64,000 nt of DNA from JANSXG01 sp024743075 (GTDB lineage Bacteria; Planctomycetota; Phycisphaerae; Phycisphaerales; UBA1924). Made by a program: the position numbers and the translations under genes. The DNA lies in NCBI GenBank assembly GCA_042140185.1, contig CP159477.1, forward strand, positions 2,108,001-2,172,000, in the 5' to 3' direction. Below, in pieces: positions 9,174-17,819 of the stretch (positions within the stretch are counted from its first letter, which is position 1; every line of letters starts with the position of its first letter). The notes under the pieces are model-generated. The model was given only the letters and a program-made list of their open reading frames with translations. It was not told the DNA's origin and did no database searches.

Positions 9174-11142
9174 TCAGGAACGCCCGAACTGACGCTCCAG
9201 TTCGCTGACGCTCAGCCGGATGGCTGTCGGGCGTCCGTGAGGGCAGTTGCTCGACCGCTCGATCTCCGCTCGCAACTTCAGCAGTTCGCCGAGTTCCTCA
9301 TCCGTCATCCGGTCTCCGGCCTTGACCGCCGCCTTGCAAGCCATCATGTCGAGGATCTCGTGCAGCGCCTCCTCGCTCCCGATCGCGAAGCCCTCGGCCT
9401 CGCAGCGTTCGAGCAGCTCCTCGACGAACGGCCCCGGCTCCACACCTTTCTCGAACAGAAACGTCGGGAACGACTGCACGCTCACGCTCGATGGCCCGGC
9501 TCCGTGCGCATCGATCCCGAGTCGCTCGAACAGCTCCCCCGTTTGCTCCAGCAGGTCGACCCGACCCTCCGTCGTGCCCACTACGGTCGGCATCAGTAGA
9601 CGCTGCGACTCCAGCGACCCTTTCGAGGCAATCCGATCCTTAAGCTTCTCAAACATCACCCGCTCGTGCAGCGCGTGCTGATCGATGATCACCAGCCCCT
9701 GATCGTCCTGGGTCACGAGGAACGAGTTGTGCACCTGCAGCACTCGGTCGGCCGGACGAACGGCCGGGAGCGCCCCTGCCCCTCGGCATCACGAACACGC
9801 GACGATCGCAGATGATCGGTAGCGAAGGCCGCGGCCTGAGCCTCGGCACGCACCCGCTCGGCCTCCTCGCGCAGCTCACGCTCGCGTGCCGCAACCCGCT
9901 CGCGTTCCTGCTCCATCGCCAACCGGTCCTCGTCCACCGCCTGCTTGAGCTGCTGAAAGTCAAATCCCCCTTGAGACTCCGGCTGCGAAGAGAACCGCTC
10001 GATGAACTCCTCCACCCGTCGCGGCTTCGGCTCCACCGACGCGTGCTCACGCGTGCCGTCGGTCCGCTCGAACCGGAAGCCCCCTCCGAACTTCGCGCCG
10101 GGGTCAGATCCCTCCCGCGCAGAGCCTCCTGCACCGCTCGGTACACCACGCGGTGCACCAGCGACTGGTCCCGGAAGCGCACCTCGGTCTTCGCCGGGTG
10201 CACGTTCACATCCACCGCGCCCGGCGACATCTCGAGCATCAGCAGCACCGCGGGGTGACGCCCCGGTTCGATCAGCCCCCGGTAGGCCTCGCGCACCGCG
10301 TGGATGATCGACTTGTCCCGGATCGGGCGACCGTTCAGGAACACGAACTGCTTCTTAGTCGTCGGACGCGCGAGCACCGGAAGCCCCGCGAGCCCCCAGA
10401 GCGCCAGCCCGCGTGCATCGTCGAACCGGTCCGCCGAGACCTCGACGTACTCGCTCTCGTGCTCGGGACCGATGATCGCAAACGCCCGCTCCCGCGCGCT
10501 CTGGTTCGGCGCCAGGTCCAGCACCGTCGAGCCGTCCACCTCAACCCGGAACCCGATCGCCGGGTGGCTCATCGCCAGTGATCGCACGATGTCCAGGCAG
10601 TGCGTCCGCTCGGTCTGAACCGTCCGCAGAAACTTGCGTCGAGCCGGCGTGTTGAAGAACAGGTTTCGCACCGTAACCCGCGTGCCGACCGGTCCGGCAT
10701 CGGGCCGGACCGGACTGACCTTGTCTCCCTCGACCTCGATCAGCGCCGCCTCGTTCGAACCCGCAACACGCGAGCGGATGCTCAGCCGACTGACCGACGC
10801 GATCGATGCCAGCGCCTCGCCCCGGAAGCCCATCGTCGCAATCGTGTCGAGGTCCTGGGCATCGCGCACCTTGCTGGTCGCGTGCGGGTGGACCGCCAGT
10901 TCCATCTGCTCCGGATCGATCCCCGAGCCGTCGTCGGTGACGCGGATCAGTTCCACGCCCCCCTGCTCCAACTCGACCGTGATCCGACCCGCCCCTGCAT
11001 CGATGGCGTTGTCCAGCAATTCCTTCACGACCGAGGCCGGGCGCTCCACCACCTCGCCCGCGGCGATCTGGTTCACCACCAGCGCCGGGAGAACCCGGAT
11101 CTCCCGCCTCGTTGTCCCGGTCGGCTCGTGCATCGCGGGCAT
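9174..11142 (-). CDS. mutL: DNA mismatch repair protein MutL, interrupted by two frameshifts
   Basis: MutL links MutS mismatch recognition to strand cleavage. The N-terminal GHKL ATPase is intact: LLDNAIDAGA, DDGSGI and TMGFRGEALASI. The C-terminal domain has the metal-dependent nicking motif DQHAx2Ex4E (DQHALHERVMFE) and CPHGRP, so this is the endonuclease type. The reading frame changes twice: near 10100 (ACCCCGG, QEALRGRDLTP into GAKFGGGFRFERTDG) and near 9775 (CAGGGGCG, into ALPAVRPADRVLQVHNS). Each looks like one missing base in a four-base C or G run. Restored, it gives about 655 residues with a Glu/Arg-rich coiled-coil linker, a normal length. Start is ATG 11142 or 11133. Divergent from the transporter, with only about 40 bp between starts. 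Confidence 0.9.
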
Positions 11143-11183
11143 TGTAGAGCGATCCGGCCCCACGCTCGCGTATGCTCTCCCCC

Positions 11184-12080
11184 ATGGCCAAGGACAAGTC
11201 GCGAGCCCACCACAACCCCCCGCTCCCCAGTGTCCAGCACGAGCACAAGGGCCTCGCCCGGCTGCCCGAGGCGGTCCTCCACTGGCGACGCGAAACGACC
11301 TTCCTTGTCTTCGCGGGCATCTTCCTCGGCTCACTGACGATGCTGAACATCCTCGGCATCACCCGCTTCATCAAGCTCTTCGAGATCACTGACTCGGAGG
11401 GTGAGGTTGAGACCCTCTGGGGCGCCAAACTGACCTTCGCCATCGCCGTCGGTGTGCTCCCCTATCCCATCACCTTCCTCTGCACCGACTTCATCAGCGA
11501 GTTCTGGGGTCGCCGACGCGCCAACGCCGTGGTCTGGGTGGGCTTCCTGCTGAACATATGGGTGGTCACGGTTCTCTGGCTCGGCGGGGCGCTGCCGGGC
11601 TTCGAGCAACTCGCTCCCGACGGCAGCATCGCGCTCGACGAGGCCGGTCGCCAGCCCGTCTTCTTCGAGGTCCGCGCCCTCGCCTTCGGCGCGGTCACCG
11701 CCTCCATGGTCGCCTACCTCGTGGCCCAACTCGTCGATGTGCATGTCTTCCACTTCTGGAAGAAGCTCACCAACGGCAAGCACCTCTGGCTGCGCAACAA
11801 CGGCTCAACGCTGGTCAGTCAGCTCGTGGATACCGTCGCGGTCATCCTCATCACGCACTACTACGCGAACGCCCTGCCGATCAGCACGGACCACTCCGTT
11901 GTCCCGCAGCTCGTGGTCTTCATCCTGACCGGCTACGCCTTCAAGGTGCTCGCCGCGTTCGTCGACACGGTCCCGTTCTACATCGGCTCGCACTACCTCG
12001 CTCGCTTCCTGCGCCTGCCTCCTGCTCACGAAGCACCTCACCCGCCCGCCGCCGCGGCAGTCGAGGCGGGGGTCGGGTAA
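11184..12080 (+). CDS. yhhQ: Queuosine precursor transporter (YhhQ/COG1738 family)
   Basis: About 298 residues with six to seven hydrophobic membrane segments. Family features seen: an N-terminal segment with TMLNILGITRF, PYPITFLCTDFISEFWGRRRAN (the conserved D-x-x-x-E-x-x-G-x-x-x-A region after the third helix), LVAQLVDVHVFHFWKKLT and STLVSQLVDTVAVILITHY. Known members import preQ0/preQ1 for queuosine tRNA modification. The last 20 residues are Ala/Pro/His-rich and look disordered. ATG at 11184 is preferred; an in-frame ATG at 11172 would add four residues. Neither has a clear ribosome-binding site. Confidence 0.9.
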   Translation: MAKDKSRAHHNPPLPSVQHEHKGLARLPEAVLHWRRETTFLVFAGIFLGSLTMLNILGITRFIKLFEITDSEGEVETLWGAKLTFAIAVGVLPYPITFLCTDFISEFWGRRRANAVVWVGFLLNIWVVTVLWLGGALPGFEQLAPDGSIALDEAGRQPVFFEVRALAFGAVTASMVAYLVAQLVDVHVFHFWKKLTNGKHLWLRNNGSTLVSQLVDTVAVILITHYYANALPISTDHSVVPQLVVFILTGYAFKVLAAFVDTVPFYIGSHYLARFLRLPPAHEAPHPPAAAAVEAGVG

Positions 12081-12119
12081 TCCCTGACCCGTGGTCACTC
12101 GGTCGCCTATGCTCAAAGC

Positions 12120-12539
12120 ATGAGCGACCAACCCACCGTCTTCACCAAAATCATCAACGGCGAGATCCCGTGCTTCAAAATCCACGAAGACGAGCACACC
12201 TTCGCCTTCCTCGACATCAACCCGCTGAGCCCGGGCCACACCCTGCTCCTTCCCAAGGAGCAGGTCGCGACGCTCGATAAACTCTCCGACGAGGCCGCCG
12301 CCGCGATCGGCCGGGTGCTCCCCCGCCTGTGCCGTGCTGTCGTCAAGGCCACCGGCATCGCCGACTACAACATTCTGCAGAACAACGGCGAACTGGCCCA
12401 CCAGGCGGTGCCGCACGTGCACTTCCACATCATCCCGAAGCCCGACACCAAGACCGGGCTTGGCGTCGGCTGGCCGTCGGGTGAACTGAACAAGGGCACG
12501 GCTTCGGAACTGGCCGAGTCGATCTCCAGCGGGCTCTGA
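12120..12539 (+). CDS. HIT family (histidine triad) nucleotide hydrolase
   Basis: 139 residues, cytoplasmic. It starts with the HIT opening TVFTKIINGEIPCFKIHEDEHTFAFLDI, has PLSPGHTLLLPKEQV, then the histidine triad PHVHFHIIPK (residues 98-107). Related HINT/HIT proteins hydrolyse nucleoside phosphoramidates or AP3A-type substrates. The first Cys of the classic zinc site is present (EIPCF) but the second is not obvious. It follows the transporter by 39 bp and may be cotranscribed. Length is normal. Confidence 0.92.
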   Translation: MSDQPTVFTKIINGEIPCFKIHEDEHTFAFLDINPLSPGHTLLLPKEQVATLDKLSDEAAAAIGRVLPRLCRAVVKATGIADYNILQNNGELAHQAVPHVHFHIIPKPDTKTGLGVGWPSGELNKGTASELAESISSGL

Positions 12540-12635
12540 TACTGCTCGGCCCACCGATCGCTGGCAGCACTCTGAGACAAAACGAGCAGCGGCCGGAACA
12601 CTTTCGTGCACCGGCCGCGCTGCCATCTGACCATT

Positions 12636-12657
12636 CGTCGGTGCCGAAGCACCGACG
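12636..12657 (-). terminator. Hairpin after the 12.7 kb secreted-protein gene
   Basis: A perfect 9-bp stem (CGTCGGTGC paired with GCACCGACG) that closes on TTCG between C and G when read leftward, an extra-stable tetraloop. It sits 18 bp past the stop of the leftward gene ending at 12676, between convergent genes. The T-tract is weak on either strand, so it may be only an RNA-stabilising hairpin. Confidence 0.5.
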
Positions 12658-12675
12658 GGGCGTTTACTTGCAAGA

Positions 12676-13761
12676 TCAGTTTCCGGACTTGCCGTCTGAC
12701 CCATCCTTCGCGGGATGGGTGTTCCAGTCCTCGTACGTCTTCTTGCCATCCTTCGTGTCCTTCTTCAGGACGTCACGCTTCGGACCGGCAAACATGTAGG
12801 TGACGCCAGAGTCCGTCAGACGTGAGGCTCGGAGAACGCGCTCACCGTCACGCTGCACGAACTTGCCGATGAGCGTAATCGTGTCGCCTCGATCGATGTT
12901 CAGGTTGTTCTCGTTCACATAGGGACCGAAATCAACCGTGAACTCGCGGCCGTCGGCAAAACGCAGGCGTCCGGTCGTGTGACGCTCGTCGTTCACTCGC
13001 TCGGTGCCGGTCAGCACTATCCGGGTCACATCGCCGCGGACGCGCGTGCGTGACGCCATTCCATCGTCCGCACGATCGGTGTTGCGGCGGTCGGTCTCAT
13101 CGCGATTTCTATCGCGATTCCCGCGGTCGTCGCGCGCGTTCTGCTTGTCGTCGGGAGCTGACTTGCCCATCTGCCGGTCGCCGCGCTTGCGGGTGGGATC
13201 GTTCGCACGCTCGCTGTCGGACGCCCCACCATCGGCGGTGCTGTCGGACGGGTAGACATAGTAGTACGCATCGAAGCCGTAACCGGTCTGCGAATCGTAG
13301 AACCCGTCGGCGTAGCCCGCAGTGTAGTAGGTCGAGTAGCTCGAATCCCACTCGGCGTCCCACGAGTCGTACCCGAACGAATCGTCGTTATACCCGTCGT
13401 AGTAGCCGTCATAGTAGGCATCGAAATCGAAGCCGCCGTAGGTGCCCGAGTACCCGTCCATGTCACCGGTATCGCTGTAGAAGGCAAAGCGCGCCATGTC
13501 ACTGCGATCCTCATAGCGGTCGCCGAGCTCCTCGTAATCCGTCACATCGTCCTGATTGAACCAGTCCGACGGGTCGTACCATTCTTCGACATGCTTGCCC
13601 TCACCGGGCTCCCACTCGTACTCGACATCGTCGTCATCCGTCGCGTCCTGCGCGACAGCAACCGACGACGCGGAGCCTGCAACCAGCGTGAGCGCGGCAA
13701 TGCCGGCCACGGATGTCGGGAGAGCTCTGTGCTTAAAAAATGAAGTAATCTGAAGACTCAT
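12676..13761 (-). CDS. Secreted Tyr/Asp/Gly-rich protein with a C-terminal OB-like domain, unknown function
   Basis: 361 residues from ATG 13761, with GGAGGA 9 bp upstream fixing the start. A signal peptide is clear (LPTSVAGIAALTLVAGSASSVAVAQ). Residues 30-160 are very acidic and Tyr/Gly/Asp/Ser-rich, with repeated YDGY, FDAYY and YDSW-type units. Residues 165-225 are Asp/Arg-rich and highly charged. The last 130 residues fold plausibly as a small beta barrel: VTRIVLTGTERVNDERHTTGRLRFADGREFTVDFGP, then IDRGDTITLIGKFVQRDGERVLRASRL, reminiscent of bacterial OB-fold (BOF-like) periplasmic proteins. I do not recognise the family. The Tyr repeats suggest a surface or self-associating protein (inference). 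Confidence 0.8.
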   Translation of the reverse strand: MSLQITSFFKHRALPTSVAGIAALTLVAGSASSVAVAQDATDDDDVEYEWEPGEGKHVEEWYDPSDWFNQDDVTDYEELGDRYEDRSDMARFAFYSDTGDMDGYSGTYGGFDFDAYYDGYYDGYNDDSFGYDSWDAEWDSSYSTYYTAGYADGFYDSQTGYGFDAYYYVYPSDSTADGGASDSERANDPTRKRGDRQMGKSAPDDKQNARDDRGNRDRNRDETDRRNTDRADDGMASRTRVRGDVTRIVLTGTERVNDERHTTGRLRFADGREFTVDFGPYVNENNLNIDRGDTITLIGKFVQRDGERVLRASRLTDSGVTYMFAGPKRDVLKKDTKDGKKTYEDWNTHPAKDGSDGKSGN

Positions 13762-13917
13762 CTGTTCGGTCCTCCATGTATCTCGGTAGTGAAACGCGTA
13801 AGGTTCCTGAGAACCTTTCGCAATACACAAAGATGGTGGAACCGGACGATGAGCAACCGCTAAAGCGCGCATGAAAGCCCGCTCATAGGCCAGCCGCCGA
13901 ACATCCTCTTCGTCGCA

Positions 13918-15792
13918 TCAGCCGCCGGCAACCTCAAGACACCGGTCGACCACCGCGTCGAACTTCACGAACTCGCCCTTGCCGCCGTCGGTGCGCAGTT
14001 TGAACTCGACCGCCCCCTCGGCCAGCCCCTTGTCACCGATCGTCAGCCGGATCGGGATGCCGATCAGGTCGGCATCCTTGAACTTGAAGCCCGGTCGCTC
14101 GAACCGGTCGTCGATCAGAACGTCGAAGCCCGAAGCGCTCAGGCCGCTCGCAACATTTTTCGCGGCGTCCATCGACGCCGAATCGTCGGGCTTCATCACC
14201 GTGACGAGTACGTGATACGGCGCGAGCGCGAGCGGCCACACGATGCCGTTGTCGTCGTGGCTCATCTCCACCGCCGACGCCATCGTCCGCGAAACGCCGA
14301 TGCCGTAGCAACCCATGATGACCGGGTGCAGCGCCTGGTCCTCGCCCATGATCGAGTAGCCCATCGCCTCGGAATACTTCGTGCCGAGCTTGAAGATGTG
14401 CCCCACCTCGATGCCGCGCTGCGCCTCAAGCTCGACGCCCTCGGCCTTCGGCGACGGGTCGCCGGCCATCGCGTTGCGCACATCGGCCACCATGAGCGCC
14501 GGGCAACTGCCCGTCGTCGCTTCCTCGATGGTCATCCCGAGATCGCGCGACCAGCAGAAGTGTTTCGTGTGGTAGTCCTTTTTGTCTGCCCCGGTCACCC
14601 AGAACATCGGCTTGCCCTTCTCGATGTCCAGGCCCTGCGCCGCATCCGGATCGACGACGACCAGCACACCCTTCTTGCCGAGGTTCGCACGCGGGCTCAC
14701 ATAGCCGATCTCGAAGCCGTTCGCCCGCGCCTTCTCCGGCTCGGCGAGTTCGATCGCGCCGACCTCGGCCGCCTTCTTCACCTTGCCCTCGTTGACCTCA
14801 TGGTCCCCTCGCACGACCGCAACAATCCATTCCTCGCCGTACTTCTCGAGTTCCTCCGGCGTCGACTTCACGCGGAACACCACGCTCTTAAGCATGTTCC
14901 GAGTTTTTACCTTCAGCAACTTCGACACGTCCTCGATGCCCGGACAATCCGGCGTGTGCACATCCTCGGCCTCGCCGGAAGGCTCACCTTCCAGCGACCA
15001 CGATCGCTTGCCGATCTCACACTTCTCCATGTTCGCGGCGTACCCGGTCTCCGGGCAGCGCAGGATGGTGTCCTCACCCGTGTCGCAGAACACCATGAAC
15101 TCGTGGCTCGCCGAGCCGCCGATCGGACCGGCCTCGGCCTCCACCGCGCCGAAGTTGAGCCCGCACCGCTCGAAAACATTCGAGTACGCCCGATACATCG
15201 CGTCGTACGTCTCGTTGAGCCCGCCCTCGCCCTCCACGTGCATGTGGAACGAATAGGCGTCCTTCATCAGGAACTCGCGACCACGCAGCAGCCCGGCCCG
15301 GGGGCGGAACTCGTCGCGGTACTTCGTCTGAATCTGATACAGGTTCAGCGGCAACTGCTTGTAACTGCTCACCGCCGAGCGCATCAGTTCCGTGATGACC
15401 TCCTCGTGCGTCGGACCGAGGTACGAGTCGCGCCCGTGCCGATCCTCGAAGCGCATCAGCAGGTCGCCGTACTCGTCGGCCCGGCCCGTTTCGTGGAGCA
15501 GTTCCGTCGGGCACAGCGCGGGCAGCAGCAGCTCGCTCGCCCCGGCTCGGTCCATCTCCTCACGCACGATATCCGTGACCTTGCGCAGCACCCGATGTCC
15601 CAGCGGCAGGTAGTCGTACACCCCCGCCGCGAGTCGCCGGATGAACCCGCCTCGGACGAGCAGCTTGTGGCTCGGTGCCTCGGCATCCGCCGGGGCGTCC
15701 TTCGCGGTCGGGATCAGCGTCCTCGACCAGTACTGGATGTCTCCGGTGCGAACGGTCGAAACGGGCGATCGGGTGGCGGTGGAGGTCGTCAT
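13918..15792 (-). CDS. proS: Prolyl-tRNA synthetase (bacterial type with editing insertion)
   Basis: 624 residues from ATG 15792; a GTG at 15810 would add six. It charges tRNA-Pro. Class II motifs: GVYDYLPLGHRVLRKVTDIVREEMDRAGASELLLPAL (motif 1), YLGPTHEEVITEL and QIQTKYRDEFRPRAGLLRGREFLMKDAYSFH (motif 2), and VIMGCYGIGVSR (motif 3). Between motifs 2 and 3, residues about 245-400, lies the YbaK-like INS editing domain typical of bacterial ProS. The C-terminal anticodon-binding domain starts about PLALAPYHVLVTVM. Length and architecture are normal. It is upstream of the 12.7 kb secreted gene on the same strand but 156 bp away. Confidence 0.97.
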   Translation of the reverse strand: MTTSTATRSPVSTVRTGDIQYWSRTLIPTAKDAPADAEAPSHKLLVRGGFIRRLAAGVYDYLPLGHRVLRKVTDIVREEMDRAGASELLLPALCPTELLHETGRADEYGDLLMRFEDRHGRDSYLGPTHEEVITELMRSAVSSYKQLPLNLYQIQTKYRDEFRPRAGLLRGREFLMKDAYSFHMHVEGEGGLNETYDAMYRAYSNVFERCGLNFGAVEAEAGPIGGSASHEFMVFCDTGEDTILRCPETGYAANMEKCEIGKRSWSLEGEPSGEAEDVHTPDCPGIEDVSKLLKVKTRNMLKSVVFRVKSTPEELEKYGEEWIVAVVRGDHEVNEGKVKKAAEVGAIELAEPEKARANGFEIGYVSPRANLGKKGVLVVVDPDAAQGLDIEKGKPMFWVTGADKKDYHTKHFCWSRDLGMTIEEATTGSCPALMVADVRNAMAGDPSPKAEGVELEAQRGIEVGHIFKLGTKYSEAMGYSIMGEDQALHPVIMGCYGIGVSRTMASAVEMSHDDNGIVWPLALAPYHVLVTVMKPDDSASMDAAKNVASGLSASGFDVLIDDRFERPGFKFKDADLIGIPIRLTIGDKGLAEGAVEFKLRTDGGKGEFVKFDAVVDRCLEVAGG

Positions 15793-15845
15793 GGCGGGCA
15801 GTGTACCCACCGCCCCGCCACCGGTCCCGCGACAATAATCCGCTC

Positions 15846-17738
15846 TTAGCCCTTGGCCTGCCGGGCCGCCTTCTTGCGGTCGCTCTCGCTGAGCATCCGC
15901 TTGCGCATCCGGACCGACTCGGGCGTGATCTCGACGAGCTCGTCATCCTCGATGTACTCGAGCGCCTGCTCGAGCCCCATCTTCCGAGCCCCTTTGATCT
16001 TCGTGAACGCTTCCTTGTTGGCCTCGCGCATGTTGGTCAGTGCCTTGGCCCGGGTGATGTTGACCGTCAGGTCGTTCTCGCGGTTGTGCTCGCCGATCAC
16101 CTGCCCGGCGTACACCTTCGTGCCCGGCTCGATGAACATCACGCCCCGGTCACCCATCGCCTCGATGCTGAACGCCGTCGCCGGACCGCCGTCGATCGAG
16201 ATCAAGACGCCCTGCCCGCGGCCGGGCACATCGCCCTGCATCGGCACATACCGCTCGAAAGCGTGGTGCATGATCGCCTCGCCCTGGGTCGCCGTGAGCA
16301 TCCGGCTGCGCAGGCCGATGAGCCCGCGCGCGGGGATCTCGAAGACCATGTGCGTCATCTCGCCACGCGGCTCCATCTGCTTGAGCTCGCCGCGACGGGC
16401 ACCGACCAATTCCATGACCGAACCGACCGCGCCCGCCGGGGCTTCGACCACCAGACGCTCGAGCGGCTCGTACTGCTTGCCCTCGACCTCGCGGATCACG
16501 ACCTTCGGCTTGCCGACCGCCAGTTCGAAGCCCTCGCGGCGCATCGTCTCGAGCAGCACGCCCAGGTGCAGCATGCCGCGACCAGACACCACGAATTCAT
16601 CGCCCCCGCCGCTCGGCTCCACCCGGAGGGCCACATTGGTCTCCGCCTCTCGCATGAGCCGGTCGCGGATCTGCCGGGAGGTCACATACTTGCCCTCCTG
16701 CCCGGCCAGCGGCGAGTCGTTCACGCGGAACACCATGCTCAGCGTCGGTTCGTCGATCGTCACCGGGGGCAGCGCCTCCGGGTTGTCCTTGTCGGCGATC
16801 GTGTCGCCGATATCGATGTTCTCGATGCCGATCAGCGCGCACAGATCGCCCGCGTGCACCGCGGCCACATCTTTGCGCGAAAGGCCCTCGAACGCGCGCA
16901 CCTGCGCCACCTTGGCGTTCCGCATCTTGCCGTCCCGAGCGATCACCGCCACCTGCTGTCCGGTCTTCACCGTGCCGTTGAACACGCGCCCGATCCCGAT
17001 CCGGCCGACGTACTCCGAATAGTCCAGCGTCGTCACCAGCATCTGCAGCGGCCCGTCCGGATCGCCCGTCGCCAGCGGCACGTGCTTCACGATCGCCTCG
17101 AACACCGCGCGCAGATCGCCCTTCGCGTCGGTCGGGATCTGCTCCACATCGTCCACCGACCAGCCGTCACGCGCCGAAGCGAAGACCACCGGGAAGTCCA
17201 GCGCGTGGTCGTCCGCGCCGAGGTCAACGAGCAGATCGAACACCTCGTTGATCACGCGCTGCGGCTCGCCGTCGGGACGATCGCACTTGTTGATCACAAG
17301 CACCGGCTCCAGTCCCGCCTCGATCGCCTTGCTCAGCACGAAGCGAGTCTGCGGCATCGGCCCCTCGAACGCATCGACCACCAGCAGGCAGCCGTCCGCC
17401 ATGCGCAGCACTCGCTCGACCTCGCCGCCGAAGTCGGCGTGGCCCGGCGTGTCGATGATGTTGATCCGCACCTGCTCGCCGTCTTCGCGCGTGTAGGTTA
17501 CCGCGCAGTTCTTGGAGAGGATCGTGATGCCCCGCTCGCGCTCGAGGTCGTTCGAGTCCATGATCAGCCCGTGCTGACCGCCCGCGAGCTTGTCCAGCGA
17601 CTCCGAGCGGAACATGCCCGACTGGTACAGGAGTTGGTCAACCAGAGTGGTCTTGCCGTGGTCAACGTGCGCGATGATGGCGACATTCCGCAGCTGGGTC
17701 GCCTGAGCGACGCCGGCGGACGAGTGAGATTCGGTCAT
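15846..17738 (-). CDS. typA: Ribosome-associated GTPase TypA/BipA
   Basis: 630 residues, slightly longer than the usual 605-615. A translational GTPase that helps 50S assembly and stress responses. G1 is AHVDHGKTTL, G2 lies near ERGITILSKNCA, G3 is DTPGHADFGGEVERVL, and G4 is NKCDRPDGEP. Domain II follows about residue 205, and the BipA-specific C-terminal domain contains RGLIGLRSRMLTATQGEAIMHH and the conserved Lys/Arg-rich end (MRKRMLSESDRKKAARQAKG). ATG at 17738 has no strong ribosome site. It is followed by proS 54 bp downstream on the same strand. Confidence 0.97.
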   Translation of the reverse strand: MTESHSSAGVAQATQLRNVAIIAHVDHGKTTLVDQLLYQSGMFRSESLDKLAGGQHGLIMDSNDLERERGITILSKNCAVTYTREDGEQVRINIIDTPGHADFGGEVERVLRMADGCLLVVDAFEGPMPQTRFVLSKAIEAGLEPVLVINKCDRPDGEPQRVINEVFDLLVDLGADDHALDFPVVFASARDGWSVDDVEQIPTDAKGDLRAVFEAIVKHVPLATGDPDGPLQMLVTTLDYSEYVGRIGIGRVFNGTVKTGQQVAVIARDGKMRNAKVAQVRAFEGLSRKDVAAVHAGDLCALIGIENIDIGDTIADKDNPEALPPVTIDEPTLSMVFRVNDSPLAGQEGKYVTSRQIRDRLMREAETNVALRVEPSGGGDEFVVSGRGMLHLGVLLETMRREGFELAVGKPKVVIREVEGKQYEPLERLVVEAPAGAVGSVMELVGARRGELKQMEPRGEMTHMVFEIPARGLIGLRSRMLTATQGEAIMHHAFERYVPMQGDVPGRGQGVLISIDGGPATAFSIEAMGDRGVMFIEPGTKVYAGQVIGEHNRENDLTVNITRAKALTNMREANKEAFTKIKGARKMGLEQALEYIEDDELVEITPESVRMRKRMLSESDRKKAARQAKG

Positions 17739-17819
17739 TGGAGTTTCAGTTCGCAGGTGGCGATAGATGGTCCGGGGCGGCCGCGCCGGCCCCGACAGGC
17801 ATCATTCTACGCTGCCCCG

